DNA of 64,000 nt, taken from Notolepis coatsorum. Lineage: Eukaryota > Chordata > Actinopteri > Aulopiformes > Paralepididae. This document shows positions 41,388 to 55,300 of the stretch, one piece after another. Made by a program: the position numbers and the translations under genes. Under the pieces are notes generated by a model. That model was not told the origin of the DNA, searched no databases, and saw only the letters and a program-made list of their open reading frames with translations. The DNA lies in the NCBI GenBank assembly GCA_963971535.1, contig OZ020589.1, positions 80,917,184-80,981,183 of the forward strand, written 5' to 3'. The stretch's first letter is position 1; every line of letters begins with the position of its first letter.

Positions 41388-41850
41388 ATGTTGTAACCCT
41401 TTCACTGCCACACACAGAAGCGCTTAGTACCGCGGATTTCTTTGTGCAGAATAAAAATCTGAACGCTGAAGAGCTGCTGCTGTTGCAGCACGCAAGAGAG
41501 ATGTTGTAACCCTTTCACTGCCACACACAGAAGCGCTTAGTACCGCGGATTTCTTTGTGCAGAATAAAAATCTGAACGCTGAAGAGCTGCTGCTGTTGCA
41601 GCACGCAAGAGAGATGTTGTAACCCTTTCACTGCCACACACAGAAGCGCTTAGTACCGCGGATTTCTTTGTGCAGAATAAAAATCTGAACGCTGAAGAGC
41701 TGCTGCTGTTGCAGCACGCAAGAGAGATGTTGTAACCCTTTCACTGCCACACACAGAAGCGCTTAGTACCGCGGATTTCTTTGTGCAGAATAAAAATCTG
41801 AACGCTGAAGAGCTGCTGCTGTTGCAGCACGCAAGAGAGATGTTGTAACC
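41388..41850. repeat. 113-bp tandem repeat, four copies
   Basis: GAGAGATGTTGTAACCCTTT recurs with starts of ATGTTG at 41388, 41501, 41614, 41727 and 41840 (exact spacing 113). The copies look identical by eye, implying very recent amplification. Confidence 0.95.
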
Positions 41851-42395
41851 ATTTCACTGCCACACTACAGAAGGTTAACCTTTCACTACCACACTACAGA
41901 AGGTTAACCCTTTCACTACCACACTACAGAAGGTTAACCTTTCACTACCACACTACAGAAGGTTAACCCTTTCACTACCACACTACAGAAGGTTAACCTT
42001 TCACTACCACACTACAGAAGGTTAACCCTTTCACTACCACACTACAGAAGGTTAACCTTTCACTACCACACTACAGAAGGTTAACCCTTTCACTACCACA
42101 CAACAGAAGGTTAACCTTTCACTACAACACCACAGAAGGTTAACCTTTCACTACCACACTACAGAAGGTTAACCTTTCACTACCACACTACAGAAGGTTA
42201 ACCTTTCACTACAACACCACAGAAGGTTAACCTTTCACTACCACACTACAGAAGGTTAACCTTTCACTACCACACTACAGAAGGTTAACCCTTTCACTAC
42301 CACACTACAGAAGGTTAACCTTTCACTACCACACTACAGAAGGTTAACCTTTCACTACCACACTACAGAAGGTTAACCTTTCACTACCACACTAC
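41850..42395. repeat. 29/30-bp tandem repeat, about 18 copies
   Basis: The unit AACC(C)TTTCACTACCACACT + ACAGAAGGTT derives from the CCTTTCACTGCCACACACAG part of the 113-bp unit. 29- and 30-bp versions alternate at first, then change to mostly 29. Confidence 0.95.
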
Positions 42396-42414
42396 ATGTA
42401 TTTTACATCTAAAT

Positions 42415-42513
42415 GCTTCTGGAGAGGCCATCAGAACATTGAACATTGACTTTAGCATGTCTATTTTTATATCGTGTTATTTTAAATGCTAATAAAATCT
42501 TGAAACTTGATTA
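42415..42513 (+). mobile_element. L2-like LINE 3' end fragment
   Basis: GAGGCCATCAGAACATTGAA reads EAIRTLN, like the QAIRALN end of the L2 RT elsewhere in the window. It is followed by ATGCTAATAAAATCTTGAAA and CTTGATTA, a LINE-like tail. Confidence 0.45.
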
Positions 42514-42886
42514 ATCTCTTGTTTATTATCAGGGTCCCTTTCACTACCACTACCAGTCACCAGACTCATTGTAATAACAAAGAGCCTCAGACTGGAAAGC
42601 TGCCAGGTGTTAATTGCCCTAGAAAGAGGGGGGCCATGGATTACAATGACTTCTGGGTAGTGTTGTAGTTGTTTCACTATTGTCACAGAATAGCCTGCTC
42701 GTCTCTTGAAGGTTATTATCTCTGAATACGTTTTGTGATAATCACCATGAATCATAGGAAGTAGCTTGCAAAGTATCCCACCAAAATGTTCAAGTGATGG
42801 CTTATTTTGAAGGTATGAATCTGTACTTTCATAATATGTAAAAAAAAAAAATGAAGATCCCTCAACATGACCCTGAAGTCCATACC

Positions 42887-45189
42887 TGGAGGCTCAATGT
42901 ATCCATGCTGTCTGACTCTCACACACGGGAGAGGATAAGTGAAGAACTGAAGAGTTATTTTGATCTCAACAATAAGGGGGATGTCTCACCATCAATTTTA
43001 TGGGACGCGGCAAAGGCTGTAATGAGAGGTAAAATTATCTCAATTTCAAGTGCACTAAAGAAACAGCGAAATGAAAAACAACAGAACCTAGAAAATGAGT
43101 TAAAAATACTAGAAAGGAAACATAAACTGAACAGAGATGAGGAAGATTTAAAAGCTCTACTAACCTGCAAACAAAAACTAGATGACCTGTTGACATACAA
43201 AGCGGAAGGAGCCCTTAGATTTGCTGGTAGGAATTACTATGAGATGGGAAATAGGGCAAGCAAGCTACTGTCATTCCAGCTCCACAAAATACAGTCAAGT
43301 CGGATAGTTCCAAAGATTAAACACCCCAGCACACACATGGAAGTAATGCAAACGCAAGAAATTGCTAATGCATTTGCAGATTACTATACCGACCTCTACA
43401 AAGCACAGCAATTGGAAAACAAGAAAGAAAAAATCAACAACTTCTTAGATAACCTTAAACTTTCTAAACTATCCCCAGATGAGGCGGATGAGCTAACCTC
43501 CCCTATTACGGAGAAGGAGATAGGGGAAACTATTCAGATGCTTAAGAACAATAAATCACCAGGTACAGATGGGTTTTCAAATGAATTTTATAAACATTTC
43601 ACTGAACAATTAACACCAGTATTAAGTGTAGTTTATAACTATGCCCTATCATCCACCAGGAAGCTGGTCAGAAGCTATTGTCTCGGTAATACATAAAGAA
43701 GGTAAAGACCCCACAAGATGTAGTTCCTATAGGCCCATAAGTCTCCTTTGCAACGATTTCAAGATATTGACATCTATACTTAAAAAAAGAATACAGAAAC
43801 ATATAATAAAACTGATACACCCAGACCAGACTGGCTTTATCACTGGTCGACAGGGTGCTAACAACATCAGAAGAACTTTAAATCTGCAAACAGTGGCTGG
43901 ATCTCGAAAAGAACCATCAATGCTTCTCGGCTTAGATGCCGAGAAGGCATTTGATAGAGTTGATTGGCTGTACCTTGAACTAACATTGAAAGGTATGGGA
44001 TTCAATAACACATTTATAGATTGGATAAAATGTTTATATAAAAATCCTAAGTCTAGAGTAAGGGTGAATGGTCACTGCTCTCACTTCTTTGAGATACAGA
44101 GAGGGACACGCCAAGGAGACGTTTTGTCTCCGTTACTATTCGCGATTGGCATAGAGCCACTAGCGGAGATGATTAGATCAAACCCTCAGATACAGGGAAT
44201 AGATGACCAAAAAGGCATTACACACAAGATCTCACTATTTGCTGATGACATTTTACTTTATATCAAAAACCCTTTAGAATCAATTCCAAACATAATGATG
44301 GATTTAAGAAATTACGGCGAACTGTCGGGTTATAAGATAAATGAGACCAAATCAGAAGCCATGATGATAGTGGGAACATGGCCAACACATCTGAATAGTA
44401 TAGCACCCTTCCATTGGGCTAGAGACGGATTCAGGTATTTAGGAATCATTTTGACTCCCAGCAGCAATCAGTTATATCAAGCAAACTACGAAAAGTTGAT
44501 TGTACAAATCAAATCAGACATGGCCAGATGGGACATTTTACCTCTCTCCCTAGTGGGAAGAATAGAATCAATTTGAATGAATGTGCTACCTAGACTTATT
44601 TTTCTCTTCCAGTCTCTACCTATACCAATACCTGCCACTACCTTTAAAATGTTAGATAAACTCCTATCCAAATTTATCTGGCAGAGGAAAAAACCTAGAG
44701 TAAGGCTTAAAACACTATGTTTGCCAAAGAACAAGGGTGGTCTTGGTCTACCAAACCTAAGAAACTACTACTGGGCAGCTCAATTACGCATACTTGTGCA
44801 TTGGATACAAAAGGACCTAGATTCAGGATGGGTACAGATTGAGCAAAACTCAATTCCAAAGACCCCTCTCAGATCCATAATATTCCTGGGGAAAGCATAC
44901 TGGAAAAAAATTAAGATTGGTAACAAATGGATTACAAATACATTAAAGGTATGGGAAAGTGTAAGGAAAAAGGGGGGAGGTCCACGATCAATATCTAGGG
45001 CCATGCCAATAGCAGACAATACAGAATTCCGGCCAGCTATGGAGGATGGGGGTTTTAAAAAATGGGCGGATTTGGGCCTGGTTACTATCAATCAATTAAT
45101 GGAAGGAGACTGTTTTAAATCGTTTGCACAGCTACAGCAATGTTTTGATCTACCTTCGAAAGACATGTTTAGATACTTTCAAATAAGAC
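42887..45189 (+). pseudogene. L1/Tx1-type LINE ORF2, unit 1 copy
   Basis: ORF2 protein of an L1-group LINE. From WRLNVSMLSDSHTRER it covers the linker and RT (NNKSPGTDGFSNEFYKHF, YRPISLLCNDFKILTSILKK, LGLDAEKAFDRVDWLYL, GTRQGDVLSPLLFAIGIEPL, KISLFADDILLYI with catalytic FADD). Lesions: an 8-base deletion at about 43650 (CCCTATC|ATCCACC) shifts the frame, TGA at 44574-44576 replaces CGA, and the copy is cut at 45189 and joined to L2 sequence. One substitution separates it from units 2 and 3 (~44238 A/G). Confidence 0.9.
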
Positions 45190-46155
45190 TTATAGGAGAG
45201 GACAGCAGGAGACGCACACACCACTGATGATTAACGGGGCTACCGTGGACAGGGTGAGCAGCTTTAAGTACCTGGGGGTCCACATCTCAGAGGACCTGAC
45301 ATGGTCAACACACATAGACACAGTAGTAAAGAAGGCGAAACAGCGCCTCTACCACCTGAGACAGTTAAGGAAGTTCAGAGTATCGGGGAAGATACTCCAG
45401 TCCTTCTACTCAGGAGCTGTAGAGAGCATCCTGACCGGAAACATCACTGCCTGGTATGGAAACAGCACGGCACAGGACAAGAAGGCCCTACAGAGAGTGG
45501 TGCGCTCAGCCGAGCGTACCACAGGTATTGCACTACCCCCCCTGCAGGTTCTATACAACAAGAGGTGCAAATCCAGAGCCTGCAGGATAATGAAAGACCC
45601 TCACCACCCCAATAACAGCCTGTTCCAGCTGCTGAGGTCAGGCAGACGCCTGCGAACCCCAGCTACTAGGACAGAGCGGCTTAGGCTCAGCTTCTTCCCC
45701 CAGGCCATCAGAGCCCTGAACAATGAACATTGAGTGCTCAGAACATTGAACTATCCACACACAAGCACACATGAACACACACACGACACGCACGCTGTGC
45801 ACGCTCACACACGAGCAGCCACTTAACACTTTAACATGAGCGGGCACACACTCATGTCGCACACACGCACACTTATGGCCAAAAGGAAAGGACACTTTAA
45901 ATTAGAATAACAGGAACAGTGTATTGCACTACCAAAGCTAACTAGCATGTCCCATATGCTCTGTAAATAACTATGTACAGATACCGAGATGTCACTCCAT
46001 GTTACCTGTTACCTGTTCACTGCACAATGTTTTTTTTTTTTATTATTATTATATGTTGTACCACTGTATTGCACATCGTTGCGGGCGAGACCACCCGCAT
46101 TTCATTGTATACCTGTATGCCGTGACAATTAAAACTCTTGACTTGACTTGACTTG
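45190..46155 (+). pseudogene. L2-type LINE 3' end, unit 2
   Basis: Starts GGAGAGGACAGCAGGAGACG and encodes MINGATVDRVSSFKYLGV to FFPQAIRALNNEH (168 codons), then the CA-rich 3' UTR and (CTTGA)n. Unlike unit 1 it keeps TGG in DLTWSTH, so the second nonsense codon arose in unit 1 only. The duplicate at 50654-51619 is practically identical. Confidence 0.88.
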
Positions 46156-46842
46156 AAAACTCCCATACCTACTGGGAGAAATACAAGAATGTGAAATAAA
46201 GCCCATTTGAATTGAAGAGAGAGAGAGAGAGATAGATAGAGCATGTCTGTGTGTGTTAGAAAGATAGAGAGATAGAGAGAGAGCATGTCTGTTTGTGTGT
46301 GTGTGTTAGAGAGAGAGCATGTATATGTGTGTTAGAAAGAGAGAGAAATATATAGAGAGAGAGCATGTCATTTTGTGTGTTAGAGAGAGATATAGAGCAT
46401 GTCTGTGTGTGTTAGAAAGAGAGAGCATGTGTGTTTGTGTGTTATAGAGAGAGAGCATGTCTGTGTGTGTGTGTGTTAGAGAGAGAGCATGTATGAGAGA
46501 GATAAGCAAAGATGAGCCCCTAATGGAAGAACAAAACAGAAGGAAAAGATAACTTCACAAAGGCAACATGAATATACATAGATCCAAAAGGACAAAGATC
46601 AACACTTAAATCCAAAGAGAAGAGGGTCTATACCAGAGAAAACAAAGTAGCAAGGAGCCAATGGCCGACATCAGCTAAATAGGCTAACTGCAAATAGAGT
46701 AGCCAGGTACTGACACCAGGCCACACACCGTTAGCTACTACAACAGCTAGCCGGCCCGTTTGGCTCAATATAACGTTAGCTAGCCGGCCCGCTTTGGCTC
46801 AATATAACATTAGCTACAACAGCTAGCCAGCCCGTTTGGCTC

Positions 46843-46898
<56 letters not shown>

Positions 46899-48276
46899 TC
46901 CACGGCGGGAATAGAATAGAGTGCATTAAAAACTCACCAAACGTCCAAGAGGATGGAGACAACCGCGTGGAGTTGACGAAGTTCATCTGCCGAATGACCG
47001 TCCTCTTCATCTTGGCATAACAATGCTGCACGCGCTCTCTCTAGGTTAGCTAACGCTAGTTAGCATTTAGCTAAGCTAGCTACTAGCCGACATCATCATG
47101 GCTATCCCGACTGAACCACACGTTAGCACTCGATATTATAACGTAGCTAAAGCTAACTAGCTGTCCCTGCCTTTAGCTAAGCCGACATGGCTAGCCTGAC
47201 TGAACTGTCTAACATGCAACAACTTTCATCTTCAGTCCATCTGCCGAATGACCGTCCTCTTCCTCTTGGCTGGCATAACTAAGCATAACCTCCAAAGCTG
47301 CACGCGCGAAATAGTCAAACGCAGCTGACGCACGCCGGCGTACACATGATGTAACCCCTCCCTTCGTTGAAACCAATAGTATGTCTGCTGCAGAGCCCCA
47401 GAGCTCCACTAGTGAGTATGTCTGCTGCAGAGCCGCAGAGCCAGTCACACACATTATACAAACGTGTCTAATGTGAAATATATAAGCATATAAGCAAAAC
47501 TAGATTTTAGGTCTGTGATGAAAAAGGGCCTCGCGGGAAGGGGGGCCTCGCAAAAAAAAAAAAAAAAAAATAAAAAAAAAGAATAAAAAAAATAATAAAT
47601 AAAAAATATTTATTTTTTATTTATTTTTATTTATTTTTGTGCGAGGCCCCCCTTCCCGCGAGGCCCTGTGTGACCGCACTGCTCGCACACCCCCTGAGGC
47701 GGCCCTGCGTTATGCAAAGAGACAATGATAATATGTGGTGTATTGTGTAATAAATAAATTAGTTGACCTCGCATTGTGCCAATATCTCTCAGAACTCCTC
47801 AACTTTGTTTACCTTACCTGTATATAAATGCCTGTATATAAGTACATTAATATGAAATGGTACAAAACTCTTCCGGAGCGCCCAACACGGAACCGTACAA
47901 TAGCGCGCTGTCTTTTCTTTTCGGCACTATTTTCTCATTTTTTGGCGGAGGGACACCATTTTTTGTGACCATATTAGGAACACCGGCCCCCACACACACA
48001 GCAAGTATCACTCCGCAGCTCTGAACAGAAGTCTATAAAAACCTCCGTCGACCCAATGTAGTTGATGACGGGGTCCAGTAGAAGAAGAAGAAGAAGAAGA
48101 AGAAGAAGAAGAAGAAGAAGAAGAAGAAGAAGAAGAAGAAGAAGAAGAAGAAGAAGAAGAAGAAGAAGAAGAAGAAGAAGAAGAAGAAGAAGAAGAAGAA
48201 GAAGAAGAAGAAGAAGAAGAAGAAGAAGAAGAAGAAGAAGAAGAAGAAGAAGAAGAGCCCATAAAAAGAATTGCGG

Positions 48277-50653
48277 AACCAGCAACCATCTCAGATCATG
48301 GACCTCTAACTCTTCAACTTAACCTCAGTACCAATAAAATCTTTAAATATTGGAGGCTCAATGTATCCATGCTGTCTGACTCTCACACACGGGAGAGGAT
48401 AAGTGAAGAACTGAAGAGTTATTTTGATCTCAACAATAAGGGGGATGTCTCACCATCAATTTTATGGGACGCGGCAAAGGCTGTAATGAGAGGTAAAATT
48501 ATCTCAATTTCAAGTGCACTAAAGAAACAGCGAAATGAAAAACAACAGAACCTAGAAAATGAGTTAAAAATACTAGAAAGGAAACATAAACTGAACAGAG
48601 ATGAGGAAGATTTAAAAGCTCTACTAACCTGCAAACAAAAACTAGATGACCTGTTGACATACAAAGCGGAAGGAGCCCTTAGATTTGCTGGTAGGAATTA
48701 CTATGAGATGGGAAATAGGGCAAGCAAGCTACTGTCATTCCAGCTCCACAAAATACAGTCAAGTCGGATAGTTCCAAAGATTAAACACCCCAGCACACAC
48801 ATGGAAGTAATGCAAACGCAAGAAATTGCTAATGCATTTGCAGATTACTATACCGACCTCTACAAAGCACAGCAATTGGAAAACAAGAAAGAAAAAATCA
48901 ACAACTTCTTAGATAACCTTAAACTTTCTAAACTATCCCCAGATGAGGCGGATGAGCTAACCTCCCCTATTACGGAGAAGGAGATAGGGGAAACTATTCA
49001 GATGCTTAAGAACAATAAATCACCAGGTACAGATGGGTTTTCAAATGAATTTTATAAACATTTCACTGAACAATTAACACCAGTATTAAGTGTAGTTTAT
49101 AACTATGCCCTATCATCCACCAGGAAGCTGGTCAGAAGCTATTGTCTCGGTAATACATAAAGAAGGTAAAGACCCCACAAGATGTAGTTCCTATAGGCCC
49201 ATAAGTCTCCTTTGCAACGATTTCAAGATATTGACATCTATACTTAAAAAAAGAATACAGAAACATATAATAAAACTGATACACCCAGACCAGACTGGCT
49301 TTATCACTGGTCGACAGGGTGCTAACAACATCAGAAGAACTTTAAATCTGCAAACAGTGGCTGGATCTCGAAAAGAACCATCAATGCTTCTCGGCTTAGA
49401 TGCCGAGAAGGCATTTGATAGAGTTGATTGGCTGTACCTTGAACTAACATTGAAAGGTATGGGATTCAATAACACATTTATAGATTGGATAAAATGTTTA
49501 TATAAAAATCCTAAGTCTAGAGTAAGGGTGAATGGTCACTGCTCTCACTTCTTTGAGATACAGAGAGGGACACGCCAAGGAGACGTTTTGTCTCCGTTAC
49601 TATTCGCGATTGGCATAGAGCCACTAGCGGAGATGATTAGATCAAACCCTCAGATACAGGGAATAGATGACCAAAAAGGCATTACACACAAGATCTCGCT
49701 ATTTGCTGATGACATTTTACTTTATATCAAAAACCCTTTAGAATCAATTCCAAACATAATGATGGATTTAAGAAATTACGGCGAACTGTCGGGTTATAAG
49801 ATAAATGAGACCAAATCAGAAGCCATGATGATAGTGGGAACATGGCCAACACATCTGAATAGTATAGCACCCTTCCATTGGGCTAGAGACGGATTCAGGT
49901 ATTTAGGAATCATTTTGACTCCCAGCAGCAATCAGTTATATCAAGCAAACTACGAAAAGTTGATTGTACAAATCAAATCAGACATGGCCAGATGGGACAT
50001 TTTACCTCTCTCCCTAGTGGGAAGAATAGAATCAATTTGAATGAATGTGCTACCTAGACTTATTTTTCTCTTCCAGTCTCTACCTATACCAATACCTGCC
50101 ACTACCTTTAAAATGTTAGATAAACTCCTATCCAAATTTATCTGGCAGAGGAAAAAACCTAGAGTAAGGCTTAAAACACTATGTTTGCCAAAGAACAAGG
50201 GTGGTCTTGGTCTACCAAACCTAAGAAACTACTACTGGGCAGCTCAATTACGCATACTTGTGCATTGGATACAAAAGGACCTAGATTCAGGATGGGTACA
50301 GATTGAGCAAAACTCAATTCCAAAGACCCCTCTCAGATCCATAATATTCCTGGGGAAAGCATACTGGAAAAAAATTAAGATTGGTAACAAATGGATTACA
50401 AATACATTAAAGGTATGGGAAAGTGTAAGGAAAAAGGGGGGAGGTCCACGATCAATATCTAGGGCCATGCCAATAGCAGACAATACAGAATTCCGGCCAG
50501 CTATGGAGGATGGGGGTTTTAAAAAATGGGCGGATTTGGGCCTGGTTACTATCAATCAATTAATGGAAGGAGACTGTTTTAAATCGTTTGCACAGCTACA
50601 GCAATGTTTTGATCTACCTTCGAAAGACATGTTTAGATACTTTCAAATAAGAC
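48277..50653 (+). pseudogene. L1/Tx1-type LINE ORF2, unit 2 copy
   Basis: Begins directly after AATTGCGG with the endonuclease end (ISDHGPLTLQL) and runs uninterrupted into WRLNVSML and RT. It shares with unit 1 the 8-base deletion (~49113), the TGA (50038-50040) and truncation at CAAATAAGAC. Frames 48369-49160, 49105-50040 and 50041-50691 are its three broken parts; the last includes 12 codons of fused L2 sequence. Confidence 0.9.
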
Positions 50654-51619
50654 TTATAGGAGAGGACAGCAGGAGACGCACACACCACTGATGATTAACG
50701 GGGCTACCGTGGACAGGGTGAGCAGCTTTAAGTACCTGGGGGTCCACATCTCAGAGGACCTGACATGGTCAACACACATAGACACAGTAGTAAAGAAGGC
50801 GAAACAGCGCCTCTACCACCTGAGACAGTTAAGGAAGTTCAGAGTATCGGGGAAGATACTCCAGTCCTTCTACTCAGGAGCTGTAGAGAGCATCCTGACC
50901 GGAAACATCACTGCCTGGTATGGAAACAGCACGGCACAGGACAAGAAGGCCCTACAGAGAGTGGTGCGCTCAGCCGAGCGTACCACAGGTATTGCACTAC
51001 CCCCCCTGCAGGTTCTATACAACAAGAGGTGCAAATCCAGAGCCTGCAGGATAATGAAAGACCCTCACCACCCCAATAACAGCCTGTTCCAGCTGCTGAG
51101 GTCAGGCAGACGCCTGCGAACCCCAGCTACTAGGACAGAGCGGCTTAGGCTCAGCTTCTTCCCCCAGGCCATCAGAGCCCTGAACAATGAACATTGAGTG
51201 CTCAGAACATTGAACTATCCACACACAAGCACACATGAACACACACACGACACGCACGCTGTGCACGCTCACACACGAGCAGCCACTTAACACTTTAACA
51301 TGAGCGGGCACACACTCATGTCGCACACACGCACACTTATGGCCAAAAGGAAAGGACACTTTAAATTAGAATAACAGGAACAGTGTATTGCACTACCAAA
51401 GCTAACTAGCATGTCCCATATGCTCTGTAAATAACTATGTACAGATACCGAGATGTCACTCCATGTTACCTGTTACCTGTTCACTGCACAATGTTTTTTT
51501 TTTTTATTATTATTATATGTTGTACCACTGTATTGCACATCGTTGCGGGCGAGACCACCCGCATTTCATTGTATACCTGTATGCCGTGACAATTAAAACT
51601 CTTGACTTGACTTGACTTG
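50654..51619 (+). pseudogene. L2-type LINE 3' end, unit 3
   Basis: RT C-terminal frame 50691-51197 (168 codons; YLGVHISEDLTWSTH to SFFPQAIRALNNEH), 3' UTR and (CTTGA)n tail. Fused at its 5' end to truncated L1 of unit 2. Confidence 0.88.
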
Positions 51620-52304
51620 AAAACTCCCATACCTACTGGGAGAAATACAAGAATGTGAAATAAAGCCCATTTGAATTGAAGAGAGAGAGAGAGATAGATA
51701 GAGCATGTCTGTGTGTGTTAGAAAGATAGAGAGATAGAGAGAGAGCATGTCTGTTTGTGTGTGTGTGTTAGAGAGAGAGCATGTATATGTGTGTTAGAAA
51801 GAGAGAGAAATATATAGAGAGAGAGCATGTCATTTTGTGTGTTAGAGAGAGATATAGAGCATGTCTGTGTGTGTTAGAAAGAGAGAGCATGTGTGTTTGT
51901 GTGTTATAGAGAGAGAGCATGTCTGTGTGTGTGTGTGTTAGAGAGAGAGCATGTATGAGAGAGATAAGCAAAGATGAGCCCCTAATGGAAGAACAAAACA
52001 GAAGGAAAAGATAACTTCACAAAGGCAACATGAATATACATAGATCCAAAAGGACAAAGATCAACACTTAAATCCAAAGAGAAGAGGGTCTATACCAGAG
52101 AAAACAAAGTAGCAAGGAGCCAATGGCCGACATCAGCTAAATAGGCTAACTGCAAATAGAGTAGCCAGGTACTGACACCAGGCCACACACCGTTAGCTAC
52201 TACAACAGCTAGCCGGCCCGTTTGGCTCAATATAACGTTAGCTAGCCGGCCCGCTTTGGCTCAATATAACATTAGCTACAACAGCTAGCCAGCCCGTTTG
52301 GCTC

Positions 52305-52360
<56 letters not shown>

Positions 52361-55300
52361 TCCACGGCGGGAATAGAATAGAGTGCATTAAAAACTCACC
52401 AAACGTCCAAGAGGATGGAGACAACCGCGTGGAGTTGACGAAGTTCATCTGCCGAATGACCGTCCTCTTCATCTTGGCATAACAATGCTGCACGCGCTCT
52501 CTCTAGGTTAGCTAACGCTAGTTAGCATTTAGCTAAGCTAGCTACTAGCCGACATCATCATGGCTATCCCGACTGAACCACACGTTAGCACTCGATATTA
52601 TAACGTAGCTAAAGCTAACTAGCTGTCCCTGCCTTTAGCTAAGCCGACATGGCTAGCCTGACTGAACTGTCTAACATGCAACAACTTTCATCTTCAGTCC
52701 ATCTGCCGAATGACCGTCCTCTTCCTCTTGGCTGGCATAACTAAGCATAACCTCCAAAGCTGCACGCGCGAAATAGTCAAACGCAGCTGACGCACGCCGG
52801 CGTACACATGATGTAACCCCTCCCTTCGTTGAAACCAATAGTATGTCTGCTGCAGAGCCCCAGAGCTCCACTAGTGAGTATGTCTGCTGCAGAGCCGCAG
52901 AGCCAGTCACACACATTATACAAACGTGTCTAATGTGAAATATATAAGCATATAAGCAAAACTAGATTTTAGGTCTGTGATGAAAAAGGGCCTCGCGGGA
53001 AGGGGGGCCTCGCAAAAAAAAAAATAATAAAATAAAAAAAAATAATAAAAAAAATAATAAATAAAAAATATTTATTTTTTATTTATTTTTATTTATTTTT
53101 GTGCGAGGCCCCCCTTCCCGCGAGGCCCTGTGTGACCGCACTGCTCGCACACCCCCTGAGGCGGCCCTGCGTTATGCAAAGAGACAATGATAATATGTGG
53201 TGTATTGTGTAATAAATAAATTAGTTGACCTCGCATTGTGCCAATATCTCTCAGAACTCCTCAACTTTGTTTACCTTACCTGTATATAAATGCCTGTATA
53301 TAAGTACATTAATATGAAATGGTACAAAACTCTTCCGGAGCGCCCAACACGGAACCGTACAATAGCGCGCTGTCTTTTCTTTTCGGCACTATTTTCTCAT
53401 TTTTTGGCGGAGGGACACCATTTTTTGTGACCATATTAGGAACACCGGCCCCCACACACACAGCAAGTATCACTCCGCAGCTCTGAACAGAAGTCTATAA
53501 AAACCTCCGTCGACCCAATGTAGTTGATGACGGGGTCCAGTAGAAGAAGAAGAAGAAGAAGAAGAAGAAGAAGAAGAAGAAGAAGAAGAAGAAGAAGAAG
53601 AAGAAGAAGAAGAAGAAGAAGAAGAAGAAGAAGAAGAAGAAGAAGAAGAAGAAGAAGAAGAAGAAGAAGAAGAAGAAGAAGAAGAAGAAGAAGAAGAAGA
53701 AGAAGAAGAAGAAGAAGAAGAAGAAGAAGAAGAAGAGCCCATAAAAAGAATTGCGGAACCAGCAACCATCTCAGATCATGGACCTCTAACTCTTCAACTT
53801 AACCTCAGTACCAATAAAATCTTTAAATATTGGAGGCTCAATGTATCCATGCTGTCTGACTCTCACACACGGGAGAGGATAAGTGAAGAACTGAAGAGTT
53901 ATTTTGATCTCAACAATAAGGGGGATGTCTCACCATCAATTTTATGGGACGCGGCAAAGGCTGTAATGAGAGGTAAAATTATCTCAATTTCAAGTGCACT
54001 AAAGAAACAGCGAAATGAAAAACAACAGAACCTAGAAAATGAGTTAAAAATACTAGAAAGGAAACATAAACTGAACAGAGATGAGGAAGATTTAAAAGCT
54101 CTACTAACCTGCAAACAAAAACTAGATGACCTGTTGACATACAAAGCGGAAGGAGCCCTTAGATTTGCTGGTAGGAATTACTATGAGATGGGAAATAGGG
54201 CAAGCAAGCTACTGTCATTCCAGCTCCACAAAATACAGTCAAGTCGGATAGTTCCAAAGATTAAACACCCCAGCACACACATGGAAGTAATGCAAACGCA
54301 AGAAATTGCTAATGCATTTGCAGATTACTATACCGACCTCTACAAAGCACAGCAATTGGAAAACAAGAAAGAAAAAATCAACAACTTCTTAGATAACCTT
54401 AAACTTTCTAAACTATCCCCAGATGAGGCGGATGAGCTAACCTCCCCTATTACGGAGAAGGAGATAGGGGAAACTATTCAGATGCTTAAGAACAATAAAT
54501 CACCAGGTACAGATGGGTTTTCAAATGAATTTTATAAACATTTCACTGAACAATTAACACCAGTATTAAGTGTAGTTTATAACTATGCCCTATCTGAGAG
54601 AGATCCACCAGGAAGCTGGTCAGAAGCTATTGTCTCGGTAATACATAAAGAAGGTAAAGACCCCACAAGATGTAGTTCCTATAGGCCCATAAGTCTCCTT
54701 TGCAACGATTTCAAGATATTGACATCTATACTTAAAAAAAGAATACAGAAACATATAATAAAACTGATACACCCAGACCAGACTGGCTTTATCACTGGTC
54801 GACAGGGTGCTAACAACATCAGAAGAACTTTAAATCTGCAAACAGTGGCTGGATCTCGAAAAGAACCATCAATGCTTCTCGGCTTAGATGCCGAGAAGGC
54901 ATTTGATAGAGTTGATTGGCTGTACCTTGAACTAACATTGAAAGGTATGGGATTCAATAACACATTTATAGATTGGATAAAATGTTTATATAAAAATCCT
55001 AAGTCTAGAGTAAGGGTGAATGGTCACTGCTCTCACTTCTTTGAGATACAGAGAGGGACACGCCAAGGAGACGTTTTGTCTCCGTTACTATTCGCGATTG
55101 GCATAGAGCCACTAGCGGAGATGATTAGATCAAACCCTCAGATACAGGGAATAGATGACCAAAAAGGCATTACACACAAGATCTCGCTATTTGCTGATGA
55201 CATTTTACTTTATATCAAAAACCCTTTAGAATCAATTCCAAACATAATGATGGATTTAAGAAATTACGGCGAACTGTCGGGTTATAAGATAAATGAGACC

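Larger units (their letters stand above)
40735..42886. other. ~2.15-kb segment present only in unit 1
   Basis: Replaces about nine bases (TTTAAATAT) found at the same point in units 2 and 3. Content: 40735-41380 AT-rich, no gene; 41388-41850 a 113-bp repeat; 41850-42395 a 29-bp repeat; 42415-42513 an L2-like LINE end; 42514-42886 unassigned sequence with a poly-A run at 42840. Confidence 0.75.
37586..45189 (+). repeat. Segmental duplication unit 1 (L2 3' end to L1), with extra insert
   Basis: Begins at TTATAGGAGAGGACAGCAGG inside the L2 and ends at CAAATAAGAC inside the L1. Unit 2 (45190-50653) and unit 3 (50654-56140) repeat the same order. Unit 1 is ~2.15 kb longer because of 40735-42886. 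Confidence 0.9.
45190..50653 (+). repeat. Segmental duplication unit 2
   Basis: 5464 bp: L2 3' end (45190-46155, RT C-terminus open at 45227-45733), LINE tail, GA/GT minisatellite, hAT right end, hairpin, (AAG)n, L1. Its L1 carries the same lesions as unit 1. Confidence 0.92.

Noticed and set aside
41388-41850. Regular 113-bp repeats, considered as a CRISPR-like array
   Set aside because: The whole period is conserved with no variable spacers, there are no cas genes, and the context is eukaryotic.
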